Origin: Rhyacichthys aspro
Lineage: Eukaryota > Chordata > Actinopteri > Gobiiformes > Rhyacichthyidae
Direction of reading: 5' to 3'
NCBI GenBank assembly: GCA_036850595.1
Contig: CM072153.1
Location: forward strand, 11,550,169 to 11,614,168
DNA: 64,000 nt
This document shows, one piece after another, positions 28,601 to 59,340 of this stretch. The translations under genes were made by a program, and so were the position numbers. Each line of letters starts with the position of its first letter. Within the stretch, counting starts at the first letter, position 1. The notes beneath the pieces were generated by a model that had not been told where the DNA came from, made no database searches, and was given only the letters and a program-made list of their open reading frames with translations.

Positions 28601-31600
28601 CTAATCAAAAAGCATAACATGTGCACTGCTAACGGCTGTGGAGAGAAAAGCATGTAGATGCACTGTGTAAATTGATGTAGTTCGACCATGAAAAAAACAC
28701 AACACTTAAAACTATACTTTCAACAGTGTACTATCAAAAGAAAAGAAAAAAACAATAGACATAAAATTAAAATAAAAAGAACAGACATGGAAAGCTGCAT
28801 ATAACCCAGTTGGAGTTCCATGACTTCCAACAACTGCTCAGGAGGACAAACAGAGCACTGCTGGAGAAACACAAGCATGCCTTTTGCTGTTTTAGGGCAT
28901 TTATAAAGTTTATTTTGGTTCAGTAAAATCACAACCAGACCATTTCAGGTTTGTTCATAGACACAAACAGTTCACTGCACGGGGACTGTTCACACAGTCG
29001 AACTGGCCTTCAGTCATTTTTAACGGTTCCCATTTGACATTTTAAATTCTTTAACATTTAAACCAAAAATGTGTTCCAGTTCAATTACAGACAAATGAGC
29101 AAAGCAGCTGTCAATAGTATTTACTTTATCTGCTGCTCCATTAATTATAAGGTAATCACTGACTCCACTGCCCTCCAACACTGACCACAGGGCTGTACAG
29201 ACTCAGACCACAGAGCACTACCGGTCATGTGACTCACTGGGGTCACTCGTTCAAGAGCTTTGACAGTCCGTGTTTGTAAATCTATTTAAAAGTAATACAA
29301 TACAGGGGCTGAGTGTCATCACAGTGACACTCCATTAGTCCATTATTATTCAGGTCAGTCTTTTCACAGATGAAACATGTCACTCTCTGTGCAGTGGACG
29401 GTAGACTTTGTTAGGCTTGACACTGAATCCTAATGGAAACACTGCACTTAATGTTTTCTAGTTTAATTCATAACGTAACCAACTCCCAACTGTATGCACA
29501 CATTACTCTTGGCTACAAGTTATTTTTACATAGTGTACCTATTCTGAAGTAGACATGAGGAACATTCTGTTCAACTAATCAACTCCCATCAAGTCAGTTG
29601 ATCCTAATCACATTTAGAGCAGAAAGGCAGCTCCTGTGTCTAGCATGTCTGTGTGTGTTTAACTTGAAGGGTAATGTTGACATGTGTGATGTTTAGGTAG
29701 AAGATCAGTATCTTGCGTTAGATGGCTAAAGGTTGACAACAGATCCTGAAGGAAAACCTGATATCTCGCCGATCCTATCAGCATCCCATGTTCAACTCCC
29801 CGTACGGTACACACAGATCATATGACAGTGGACACAGTGTGCCTGGACTCGATACAAGTAGGAAAGAAATATTTCAGCACTGTGTGACCGAATGTAACTC
29901 GACCTTCTCTAACTCAAACACAGAAAATCCCAAACAAAAATGTACATTCTAATCCAACATAATAGACCACAATGCTGCCCAGCAATTAGTTAATACAGTT
30001 TTATTTAAGTCCAGCATTTGTAAAAGGGGCATTCTTATGAGAGCTAATATATTCCCTGCAGTAGATAATTGTCAGCACACACTCAGTTTAGAGAAGATAC
30101 ACAGAAGAAGGAAACTGAACTATCTCTTTAAAAGTTTCTTTGAATTCTTACAAAATCAAAACTACAACTAAACAATTCACTCCAAAGTATGTGAACAAGT
30201 CAAAAGAGCTCATCCATACACATTCAGTCTAGGAACAACAGGCTCTAACATGAGAAACACGAACTGGTATTATTATTGTTCCATGCTTGTTTACTCAGGC
30301 ATAAAAAACACTCTACATATCTACAAGGCTTAAGCATCAGCGTTCATCCAAACAGTCAACAATGCGGTACCACACTTAATCAGGATTGTTGCAACTTTAA
30401 AACACAAGGATTTTTTCAAGCACCACGTAAGCACTAAATGTCTGTTAAATCTCCAAAAGGATAATAAATGAACGTGTGCGTGAGGAAGGGAGGGGGCCGT
30501 CAGCAGACCGTGACACTCCAGACATATGGAGGGCCGCAGAGAGGCGAGGGGCAGAGGGAGATGTGTCCAGCTGTTTGTCCATCCTCGCTCTGCCGTAATG
30601 AGCCCATGTTTGGCTCTACGGAGCATCGCCAACGCCTCATCTAACTTCTCCAAACTCTAACAAGCCAAACTGCTATTTAGATTTACCTCCTACCGCCACT
30701 GAACTGGACCCAAACAACTAAGCACATAACAGCAGGGCGCTCCCTTAAATGGACACTTTGACATTTTGAATTTTTTGCTGTTTATTTTTCTTGAGAAGAC
30801 ACTTGTCAGCATGTGGGGGGAACATTTCTGCTTTTAAGTTTCCATAAAATGGCCCGGCAGCATTGTTAGTGTCGTTGAGCATATCTTCTACTTGCAGCCT
30901 GCTGTGCCCTTTGGCTGAAATAAGAGAAAGCTTATAAGTCATTTGCAGATTTACCTGGAGAAACACGTGTGGCCACATGCAATGCCAGGTTCCATGATTA
31001 TAGCCACTGAGCCACTGACCAGTCACTATGAGCATGATTTATCCCCATGATACATGTTGTTATGGTGTATAAAGTATGCTTTGTGAGATTTGACTGCTGT
31101 AGCTGACAGCTGCCAGAGTCTCTCATCAGCGGGATATCCTGTTTTATGACAATGGCTTAAAACCAACACACAAAACGGCTGTTATTTCCTGTACTTTTCT
31201 TCTTTCTGAAACACAGAATTCAGTCTTTTTCTCATTTTGTTATCTAGGATTTTACCAGAATAAATAAACCACAATCACTTTAGATGACTGTGATGTCAGG
31301 AATTATTAAAAACTATGACAACACGTAAAATAATGTAGCCTGGTTAACAACAAAAACAAACTACTTACTCAAAAAAAGAACAATAAATTCCACATTATAT
31401 TCTATAACTGAGCAGTCAGTGCACATATGCCAGCCTACAAACAGTACTTATTTCTATAAATACTTCTATAATAACTTAGTTTTAGTGAAAAGGCAGTGAT
31501 GTCTATCTAACAATGAACGTCATATTCAAAACTCTGCAACAGAAAGGTCCTAGATACTGTTGTTGGCAAGCACTGACAGATGTCACAGAAAGTGGTGCAT

Positions 31601-34530
31601 TCAGGCACAAGGTGAAAGTTGGACATTTATAGCAATATGCACAAGGGAAAGGAAAAAAGAAGTGTGATCTGAATACAACCTTTCCTCTAATATTAAGATA
31701 ATAGGACCAACTACAATTTGTGCAATAGACAATAACAAAATACATTTTAGTCAAAGGTACAGAGCGACGTTGCCCTGTTGCAGCCTTGGGCTATTTTTAA
31801 CAGCCTTAGTGCTAACTAAGCCCTGTGGACACTAAGTGAAACAAGATAAAAACCTCAAATGCATGTGTGATCCTCTTAACCACCATCAGCTCAACACTAA
31901 AATTCTTTTAGATCATTCCTGTCAACAGGCAAGAGATGATGCGACAGAATGTTGTCCACTGGCTGCTTTGTAACGTAATGTTTAAAGACTTACATTATGC
32001 AGTTTATGTACAGACTTGTATTTATACAGAGCATCACAGCTGCTACTTAAATCTAATAAATGTGGCTGTTCTAAGATAAAGCACTTACTGCTGATCCCAA
32101 CGGCTGGAGAGAATCAATAATGTTGCTTTAAGCAATGAAAAAACAGGATTAAACTGAACCAGCAGAGAAAATACTGTTTCAATGTAACCGTATGCTGAGC
32201 TTCTGTTCATTTTATATCAGAGTGAACGACTGACCCTTTTAAAAGGAGATACCACACATACTTTGGCAACAGGGTTTGGCAACCAAAAACACAAAATTTA
32301 GATTAGGTTTCATTTATGTGAAAACACACAATATTCTACCAGTGGCAAGTTTTATTGGATACATTGTGTTGACTTTGCTGCATCTACGGTCCTAAGGAGA
32401 TGGTAAATGCTGTGCAAATACTTACAAAAGTAAGAACTTTTAACACATGTGGAAGTCTTCTGCACCCTTTAAGGAAAACGGTCCACAACATAATTAATAG
32501 TGGACAAACATATTATATATTATAACATTGTACATAATTTAAAATGTAAAAGATGCAGACTTTATCTAAAACCGCTGATTGTTTATAAAGAGCTGCTGCT
32601 AATGCTCACTTGCTTTGTTTAAAAAAAAAAAAAAATGTACTAATGTTTCAACTCAGAGTATGACCCCCTTTTAGTAACAAATAAAAAAGGTTTTATAATA
32701 AGCCGTGATAACTTGATAATTATAAAAGAGAGACTAAAAATACTGTCAGAACATTTGCTGCATTTCCTGTCAGTAACACATACATATTTTGTATGTTATA
32801 TTGATAAAGCCAAAGATTAAGCACAGAGATCTTTGCCTCTAATGTAATGGCCCTGAATGATAAGAGTGCTCCAATTCCATTAATGGCGAAGGTGACACCT
32901 TCACTCCTCAGTGTCTAAAAATAGAACTCCAGTGGGGTTTGTTACAGACGCCACTGACTCTGACACACTAAGAGTAGTCTAAAGGTATAAAGATCACGTA
33001 CCTAACGATTCTCATGTAAACTTTACAATAACTGTAATGCAAACTTTATTTTGACCATCCTTCTTATTTTTGGAAGTGCTACCAAGTCCCAAACATGATC
33101 CGGCCAGTGGCAATTAAGATGTTCAGTGAAGTGCAAAGAAGGGCAGATGGTCAGAAAATTGTGGCACAGTCCAGCACCACACACAACTGGTCACACAGGT
33201 TTGATTTTACTGCAAACCTAAGTCAATATATCTTTGACTAAAGTGATCAACCCACCAAATGCTGAAAAAGATGACAAACAAAGAAGAAACTGTTGAGGTT
33301 ACTAACAAAAGCACAATTCAATCCTGTGGCCTTGGGGTCATGGCACAGAAACAAAGCATTGTTGGGCTGTCGGGTGATTTCTGCCAACACTTCAATGACT
33401 GTCACAGTGTTTTTAACAGCGAGTTATTTGTAGCCTTTGTATCAAAGGTCCTGAAATTTGCCCTTTAAGGTCTGTACCACCGTGTTAATATAGCCAAATG
33501 GTGGCAAATGAAGAATCTACAAGGAAGATAAGACAACTAAGAATCCCATGGTTAGGTATTTTGTGTCCACAAGCCGGAGTACTATAAGATGTACTGCTTA
33601 AGATGTGTCAATGTTAAAGCCAAATGTTATTAATCATCACATAAAAGCCTTATAAAGATATTTCCAATTCTCTAAAGAAGGAAAAAGTCACTTGTTGCAG
33701 CATTTGAGAGCAATCTAACATCATTAGTGATGTAGCAGCAACAGGTGCATTTTAAGCAATATGTTATAATTTAGTTACATTTCCTTATCAAGAAAAGTGT
33801 GTATACTGGCAAAGAAGGTAAAGCAATCAATACTATGCCTAAGTCAGAAAAATGACCTAGTGTTGAATAATTCTGCGGTGCTACTTGCTGGTCAATGTTC
33901 AAGGTTGACCTCATTTTTCAAAGGGTTTAATTATCTCTAAGGTTAGAAGCTCATTTGGCATCCACATGATGAAAAGAACACTTTTTACGACATAAACAAT
34001 GTGTCTTCACAGATACTAGTGTGTACTCTCTGATGAGCATATTATAGGTTGTTGAAGCCAGCAAAAATACAGCACTAGGGTTTATTCTTCAATTTCTCAG
34101 CTATGACAGTGCGTGTGAAATGATGATTACTCTTTGCCTAATTTCAAAGCCACACAGAGACTGTTGCACTGCTAACAGCTGCCTGTCCTGGTCCTTGCTA
34201 GTTTAGCCTGAGCCGGTGTGAGCATCATGCTAACTCCATCCTCCACCTGCGAGCATCACTGATGTCGCACTGGAGCTAGGCCTCTCCTCACGCTGCGTAC
34301 TCCTCCTCTGTCTGTCTCCTTCACACAAAAAACACAAACACACTGGCAATAACTTAAACAGAGTCCTTACCGGGAGAGTACAGCCTCGCAAGCTGTCTGG
34401 CCCCGGCGTGCTGTGGTCCCCAGCGAGGTGCCGCGCTGCGTGCAGCCGCTCCATGCTCGTTCCCGTTCGGATCCTCCTCCGCCATAGACCGGTGCCTGAT
34501 GTCGGTCTCGGAGAGAAGCGACGCCGCCAT
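10510..34530 (-). CDS. peds1: peds1 (tmem189), plasmanylethanolamine desaturase 1, complete six-exon gene
   Basis: Coding exons in transcript order are 34530-34371, 22662-22543, 22396-22305, 17466-17322, 13819-13607 and 10631-10510. They total 852 bp, giving 283 residues plus TGA. Every junction has GT donor and AG acceptor and the phases fit (1,1,0,1,1). The protein aligns from memory with human PEDS1 (about 270 aa) along its whole length. The enzyme introduces the vinyl-ether double bond of plasmalogens in the ER membrane. Visible family features are an N-terminal GAR-LA-LYSPGK motif (about residues 43-55), hydrophobic segments near 60-80, 87-103, 155-168 and 182-196, and histidine clusters: VHWGAD (H108), REHHIDP (H133, H134), H143, IHKWSH (H199, H203), DWH (H219), RKHHRIHH (H226, H227, H230, H231) and H235. 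These match the metal-binding histidine set of the Kua/fatty-acid-desaturase fold. No frameshift or stop is seen. A second teleost paralogue cannot be excluded. Confidence 0.95.
10632..13606 (-). other. peds1: peds1 intron 5
   Basis: Donor GTAAGT and acceptor ACTAAG. A GC-rich block at about 12440-12800 is open on both strands for 138 codons but resembles no protein. AT-rich stretches flank it. No exon is seen. Confidence 0.8.
13607..13819 (-). CDS. peds1: peds1 coding exon 5 (histidine-rich catalytic exon)
   Basis: Encodes residues 173-243, from EALATSYPWDC to YYCITT. It contains a membrane segment (YVFALAVFVTLT) and most of the histidine ligands: IHKWSH, LLQDWH, RKHHRIHH and VSPHET. The acceptor is CTCCTCACAG and the donor GTAAGT. 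This 213-bp exon is the most diagnostic part of the gene. Confidence 0.97.
15340..15643 (+). repeat. degenerate minisatellite of TGACAGGTGT-type units
   Basis: Four related 21-base units start at 15340, 15438, 15549 and 15623, all fitting cat(g/a)(a/t)cag(g/t)t...atgtca. The best is CATGACAGGTGTAGATGTCA at 15549. Between units are similar tgacc.../ctgtctctg stretches, so the whole 75-110-bp period is repeated imperfectly. A fifth unit with the same context lies at 16617-16637. Confidence 0.6.
16113..16134. repeat. poly(A) run
   Basis: Twenty-two A residues in a row, in peds1 intron 4. No target duplication or retroposed body was recognised beside it. Confidence 0.95.
17322..17466 (-). CDS. 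peds1: peds1 coding exon 4
   Basis: Encodes residues 125-172, starting AFIRPFREHHIDP and ending YKFLTYSP. It contains H133, H134 and H143 and the conserved DFIE-NGDN stretch. The acceptor is TTTTTGCAG and the donor GTACTG. Almost every residue of AFIRPFREHHIDPTAITRHD is identical to the human enzyme as I recall it. Confidence 0.96.
17467..22304 (-). other. peds1: peds1 intron 3
   Basis: Donor GTAAGT and acceptor TTTGCAG. It holds a CpG-rich block at 18160-18480 and a degraded inverted-repeat element at about 19990-20400. A segment at 21165-21260 carries two CCAAT and two ATTGG boxes. No coding exon is seen. Confidence 0.75.
19993..20400. mobile_element. degraded non-autonomous DNA element with subterminal inverted repeats
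   Basis: The left side begins TTAGGGCTGGGCAATTAATA, a start seen in common fish DNA elements. Arms at 20144-20170 (CCCAGTTTGGAGAAGCAAAC then AGGAGCA) and 20371-20397 (minus strand CCCAGTCTGGAGGAGAAGGC then AGGAGCA) pair well. No open frame is present. The boundaries, especially on the right, are approximate. Confidence 0.5.
22305..22396 (-). CDS. peds1: peds1 coding exon 3
   Basis: Encodes residues 94-124. It completes the second hydrophobic segment and carries the invariant block MVHWGADTWGS with the first metal-ligand candidate H108, ending in DIPMIGK. The acceptor is TCTGCTAG; the alternative AG six bases downstream would break the alignment with ILGVV-type sequence in the human protein. 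The donor is GTAAGT. Confidence 0.93.
22543..22662 (-). CDS. peds1: peds1 coding exon 2
   Basis: Encodes residues 54-93, beginning GKRLQEW and running through the first membrane segment (ICVILCLFLFIINFSFLVL) into IILGI. The acceptor is CTGTCCAG and the donor GTGAGC. Exon length is 120 bp with phase 1 at both ends. It is separated from exon 3 by an intron of only 146 bp. Confidence 0.94.
22663..34370 (-). other. peds1: peds1 intron 1 (11.7 kb)
   Basis: Donor GTAAGG and acceptor GTCCAG. The largest intron of the gene. It contains a LINE 3'-tail fragment near 27400, GC-rich blocks near 25230-25420 and 26480-26760, and long AT-rich sequence at 29-34 kb with nothing recognisable. First introns often hold regulatory elements, but none can be proven here. 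Confidence 0.75.
27396..27503 (+). mobile_element. LINE 3'-tail fragment (RTE/Expander-like)
   Basis: The run TGTGCCGATCCCAAGC, GGGTAAATGGAGAGGGTTGG, GTCAAGAAGAGCGTAAAAAC and GATGCCCC, ending in CCGG and an A-run, matches the frequent fish 3' tail that reads ...CCCGGGTAAATGGGGAGGGTT.... It is heavily mutated and carries no reverse-transcriptase sequence. The A-rich end at 27495-27503 sets plus orientation. Confidence 0.65.
34371..34530 (-). CDS. peds1: peds1 coding exon 1 (start codon)
   Basis: Encodes residues 1-53 plus the first base of codon 54, ending at donor GTAAGG. The ATG at 34530 has G at -3 and G at +4, a good Kozak context. An in-frame TAA at 34581-34579 closes the frame upstream. 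A second in-frame ATG at 34485 (MAEEDP) is a possible alternative start. The last part (WGPQHAGARQLARLYSPG) is the strongly conserved N-terminal motif of the family; the first 30 or so residues are polar and poorly conserved. Confidence 0.93.
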
Positions 34531-34720
34531 GACTCCTGCCGCTGGCCGCCCTGCTGCGCCCACTTTGGCTTTCAGCTGTTAAACATCAATTATACATGGG
34601 AGCCGGTGAGGAAGTGCTGGGTTTACTGCGTGTCCCGGCCTGCAGTGGGTGTGTTATCGGCTGACAGAAGGAAGGACCAAGGACCAGATGATGCTAGCTA
34701 AGATGCACCCGGAAATCCAC
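34371..34720 (-). promoter_or_regulatory. CpG-rich peds1 promoter and 5' region
   Basis: This stretch is visibly richer in CpG and G+C than the AT-rich sequence around it, and it covers exon 1 and about 190 bp upstream. That is the normal pattern of a housekeeping vertebrate promoter. I see no TATA box at a fitting distance, so the start site is likely dispersed. The exact transcription start cannot be set from sequence. Confidence 0.6.
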
Positions 34721-36224
34721 GCAGAGCCGCTGACACACAGACCTATTTACTGGTTAAAGCTACACTGCACGTGTCGCACCAGCTTGAATAAAACTGTAGG
34801 AAAGCTGTACAGCTCAATGCATGTTATTTACACGAAAACACTTATGTCATATTGTTTTTATGTAGCCTTTTTATAACATAAAAACATTATTAGGCTTAGA
34901 TGAAACTTAATTTAAATGTTACTTGAGACATCCATTAATGAGTGTGCAGCAATGTGTAATTTTTACTTGCTATATTTAGTTTCTGTGATGAAAATTATTT
35001 TAATTCTGGTGAAACTAAGTCATTGCTACAGTTTAACTAGTGTTTGATGTTATAAAATGTCTATTCTGAAAACACTAATGGCATAAGCCTAGTTAAAGAA
35101 AGCACAAGACTTCAAGTCATCTTAACTTGTGATATCAAACATACATGTTGAATAACTGAGCTTTTACAGAATACAGAATAAAGCGGAACGTTCGAGTGTA
35201 CTCCAACAGCCTATGTGAACTGTAGAAGAAAAGGTCTCTTATTTATTTGAAGGTAAGCCTTAACATCATGTATGGTGCTTTCAAGTCCTTTTTGATCAGA
35301 CTGGTTTGGCAAAAGAATGATACACTAAGCTGTTTTACATATCTGTAGAAGTGAATACAGTGATATTTCGTCCTGCAGCATATGGATCCTGAACCTCCAC
35401 TGGTTGCTCTCTGTTATTCTGTTAAAGCATGTAGCAGTATGGTCCATGTAGCTGAGTAGAGCATCCATTCTCCTTCACATCACCAAATGGGCAGTTCTGA
35501 AAACCAAATGACTCGATTATTTAGCAAAGTTTTGGAGCAACAAGACTGCATCGGTAAGTCAGAAGTATTAATTATTTTTTAAATATATAAGTGAATGAAA
35601 GAAAGGCTCACCTTAATTGTATGAAGCTGCACTACAATTGCATTGTATTCAATACCATTCAATACAAAGTTTCACAAAATGCACACCACACAAAAGCTCT
35701 TGTTTTGTCATGTATTTATTTGTTTTATCTTTTGTCTGTACTAGATTATTGCAATCTGGTTAATTCACATTTAAAAAGCAGTCATTGACCAGACGCACTG
35801 AAAACTGAAGATATTCATTTTTACAATAACCATTATAGGCCCCATAGAGACTGGAAAACCCAATCCAAAAATGAAACATCTGTATGGTTTTCTGCACTTT
35901 ATTTAGTTTGATGTCTTTTTTCATAGTAATTACAAAAAGGAAAAAAAATATATATAATAATCATAAAAAGAAGGTTCAGGGAAAAGAACTGAGGAATATT
36001 ACGACTGGCAAACAATCACAACACAGCACGAGTACCTACTTACAAAGAAATGAATGGTACAAAAATTTAAACGAAAGAAAGAAACACATGTGGTGGAAAG
36101 TAAATGCAACAGAGTGGCAAAGTCTATGAGTATGACTGAATACAAAAAGCAACCAAGGGACAGAAAGTGAAGCGCCTACAATCTATTAAAAAATATCTCA
36201 AACAAAAGTGTTGTCTTGCTTTTT
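34721..36224. other. intergenic spacer between peds1 and znf423
   Basis: AT-rich sequence with no coding signal. It may include distal peds1 promoter and, at the high end, further znf423 3' UTR. Confidence 0.6.
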
Positions 36225-36609
36225 TTTATTTTACATTTGATAAAAAAAAAAAAATAACAAAATGCATGACCTGGGAGGGGAGAGAGGGGTCGGGAGGGGG
36301 GCAAGGCAGGGGCTGGTGGGGACAATAAAAAATACTGCACGTACAATACCTTTTTAACTCCTCTCTCTCTTTCATCTAGCTCACACCGTTTCGCTCACCC
36401 ACTTTTGCTTTCTTTATTTAATAGCATATCCCATTAATATTCCTTTCCCCGCTGCTCCTAATAGCCGCATCCAGTGGCGCGATCGTTACAGTTTTACATG
36501 TGAGTAGCAAATGACACTTTGATTGGCTGTGATGTGGAGATGGGGGTCCCCTGCCGGCTGCGGGTCGGGGGCCCCGGGCTGAGCCGAGAGTTCCTGCCGG
36601 GCCCCGGTC
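36225..36609 (-). other. znf423: znf423 3' UTR, minimal extent, with candidate poly(A) signals
   Basis: Sequence just after the stop is GC-rich. It reaches an AATAAA (minus strand) at 36418-36413 and another at 36230-36225. Either could end the transcript, and a longer UTR toward 35.9 kb (another AATAAA near 35900) is also possible. The gap to the peds1 start is about 2 kb, so a long UTR would nearly meet the peds1 promoter. Confidence 0.4.
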
Positions 36610-55746
<19,137 letters not shown>

Positions 55747-58700
55747 TCAAGCGACACCCAAACAGGAAAAGCCAAAAGAAATGTACAATATTCAAACACA
55801 GCTTATAAACATTAATTAAATCATTATAGCATGTAAATAAGTGAGAAACTGGCATCTAATAGAGTAACATGTGAGCAGCACAGGTCAAAATTGTTCAGTT
55901 AAAGATGGCTGTGTTGAGTCTACAGCTAAAAACAATAGTTGGAGTTTTCTAGGCCATTTAATTTAATGAAAAATAACATTACTGTTAAAATAAAATGTAT
56001 GAGATGCTGAAAATAGAGAAAAAAAAAACCCTTGACAACACATTAGGAGCAAACTTAAAGTTGGTGAAACTAAGAAGAAAAAGAACTATTAAATCTTATG
56101 GAAAATCTTTCTAACCCAAAACAACAACTCTCTAGAGTCGTACCAGATTGGCTACTAAGACAGATGCAATAAATTATGTGATTAAAATTAAAAATAACAT
56201 TTCACATTTCCATGTATAGGTTGCATCAGATATTTGTTTCCTGAACTTATCATACACTCCCCACACACACCTCGCCCCAGTGCCTCGTCTGCCCCGACTG
56301 GTAATTGCCTGTCCTCCCCACCGGGGCTGGGATGATTTAGCCTTCCTATAGCCACCCTTCAGTCCCCTCCCTGTCCTCGTTAACTGCCCTCACCCACTGC
56401 ATTTACCCGTCCATTCCTCACTCTGCCCACCGCCCCCTCCACGTCTCCTGACTGCCTCCTCGTCATTTGAGGATTCATTTGAGTTTGGGGTCCAGACTCA
56501 AACCCAATACTTACAGCTGCTCTGAGTCTAAAATATTAAACCTTTCACAGTATGTGCCATTTTTGGACACAACAGTAACTATACTAATCAAGTCTAGTTG
56601 AACTAAACAAACCACTGAGCTGGCAAACATCCATAACAGTTAAATATCACAATACAGAGTGAATATTGCATGGTCAATCATTGTCTGAAACCCACTAAAT
56701 GTACAAAGAGGCTATTAAAGCTATGCTGTGAAAAGGTTTTTCTATAAAATTCAAAGCCTTGAAGTCATTTTGATGATTCCCAACATGGAAAAAGGAAGAA
56801 AGGCCACTCTTAAACAGAATCACACCACCATATTTTCCAGTATGTAAGTCTAAATGACCAAATAAGGCACTGTGAGTAGTTGCAAATGCTGAAAAGTTAT
56901 GCAGTGTTGCTTCTAATTCTGATTGGGAAAAAAGGGGGACGGGATACCAGAAAATGTACTCTCTGTTTGTGTCAATGCAGAGGAATGGGGACAGCCATTT
57001 TAATCATTCACCTCAATAACCCTTATTTATCAAAGATGTATTTCACTTACAGCCCCTTTAAGCGGCAGTAACCTGTTGTTTCCTTCGCCCTCATCTAATG
57101 TTTCTCATTAATCAGCTTGTCCATGTATGAGAGTGTATGAATCTATTTTGAGGAGGTGTGAGTGACATCAGTGCCCCCCCAGTGCCAGGCCAGATGAAAG
57201 GTGGGCGTTCTAAACCCACATCACGTGGCGATCAGGTCCCTGCCATTTGTCCTTATCACTACTGTACCATACAGGACCAATGCCCCAGTCGGCCCCACAC
57301 ACACCACATGGGGCACCACACACACACAGTAACAGCCCGGGGACATCAGATGGTGTCCTCTGTGGGCCAATCTGTGACCCCTTGTGGAGTGTCACACAAG
57401 TTAGTTTTTTTTTTTGGATACTAGGAGTTTTCATGGTTTGAAAACATGAATGAAATAAACTGAATGAAAATGTCACAGTATGAAATTCCACCAGCAAAAC
57501 TCTTTCATACTGTTGCTGCAATACTGATGAGTTGATGATGCAGGCTCATTCACAACAGCTTTTTTTAAACCAAAACATTTCAACCATTTGCAATTAAAAT
57601 GAGTGAAATTTGGACAAAAAGTGGACAAACTGAGGTTTTAAATGATAGAAGGGAAGGGCAAACTTTAGACGTTATGTACGTTTCCCACACAATCAGAGAC
57701 AAGGGCCATCTTTATATATGTACAATAATATACTGAACAATTGGTATGCTTCATTGAGGCTTTGTGTAATAGACGTGCAAGAAACAGTAATAGCATTAAC
57801 AAAACGGTGGCTGAATTCACGTTTTGTTCATGTTCTTATACTATCAGAAAATCACATCTTCAAATCTTAAATTTAGGGATGAAAATTAAAAATAATTCAA
57901 CCACATTGTCTGTCCACAATAATCAGTCCCTGAGAACGTTCATTTTCTGACAACAGCTCTTGGGAAAATGTGTTGATACAAGACTTGGGCCTAAAAGTGA
58001 CAGCCTGCACAGGGACCACAGTCTGCATCCCTTATTGTCACTTATCTCGGGCTCTTGCAGAACTTCAGCTGCAGAGCTGCAGGGCGTCGCAGGGTTAATA
58101 ACATCTTCAATCATACATCCATGACACCATGCTCACTAATACACACACAGATTATTATCGGTTCTGCCTCAAAGGCCGACACAAGGGTGCCCTAATCCCA
58201 GCTCCGGAGCTGCGGGGGAGGGTGTGTGGGTGCCAGGAGATGGTCCCAGTGCCCGAACAGGGGCTGTCCATGAGCACACATGATGCTCAAAGGCTGGTGT
58301 GTTGCGGGGCGCCAGTGTGTCCATTACATACTGGGACAGATAGAGCTTCATTATCATTGGGCAGGAGATTGAAACAGCTGGGGAGACTCGCGTTGACTCA
58401 GACCCACAGAGAGAGGCACAGATCTGTGTGAAATTACAACACCTATGTATTTGATAAAAATACGACTGACTAAAATCACAATTTTAATAAACAATGCATT
58501 GTTTAAAAGACTGTGTTCAGCTTTGACATGGCAAAAGACAAAATGGGGAATAAAAGCTAGAGATACAAAAGGCAAATGGGAAGAAAAAGTAGTGCCTATG
58601 CTTCTCTGTAGAAGGCACCGTGTAGCTCGTGCCCTCAGTAGGGGTAAGGCGCCATGTACTCTTCCCACACTGCAATGATCAGACATACAGCCATCTGTAC

Positions 58701-59220
58701 ATTTGTACAATAATGTGCCTATTGTCTATGCTCATAAAGTTACTGTATCTACTCTCTATCTATAACACTATAATAACACTGTATATGTTAACTTCACAAA
58801 AGACAAATAGATACAAGACCAGTTCAGAAGTGCAGTGGTGCTTTTCATGCATCTTGTGGTATGTACCAAACTACATTCACTTCCAAGTTCAATGTCAAAT
58901 TCAATAACCAGTTTCAGGCTTTTCCACCACCTGTAAACGCAGCAAGTGTGATGCAAGTCCTCTGTAAATGTAAGGATCACTAAACCCATTTCAAAACAAT
59001 GGCAAGTTTTTAGGACCTTAAAGTGATATTGCAGGCTTTTTGAGTTATGTTCTACTTTTATAAAGTCAGTTCATAACTTGTTGCAGATTTATGTGTGAGT
59101 ACATGCAGCCTGGAGAACTGGCCAGATGCAAAGAGTGTTGCAAGGCCAAGCACTGTAAAACTGTACAGAAGAGGTCTTTAGAGTCTGTTAATTTAGTTGG
59201 GTTTTTTTTTGCCTTTTTGC

Positions 59221-59340
59221 CTTTATTTGATGGTAAATAAACAGGAAACAAGAAGAAAAAGAGGGGCTCGAGCCGGAATCAATCCCGGGTTGTCAGAGAA
59301 TATGGTATGCGCTACACCAGGTCAGCCACCGAGGCACCCT
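59221..59340 (-). mobile_element. tRNA-derived SINE copy, diverged
   Basis: On the minus strand it reads TGGCTGACCTGGTGTAGCGC (A-box region) and then CCCGGGATTGATTCC (B-box region). It follows the same plan and spacing as the copy at 54909-55053. The B box is mutated (GGATTGATTCC instead of GGTTCGAATCC), so it is probably inactive. Confidence 0.65.

Noticed and set aside
34564..34701. Extension of the peds1 N-terminus upstream of the ATG
   Set aside because: An in-frame TAA at 34581-34579 closes the frame. Between it and the ATG at 34530 there is only a GTG, and the ATG has the better context.
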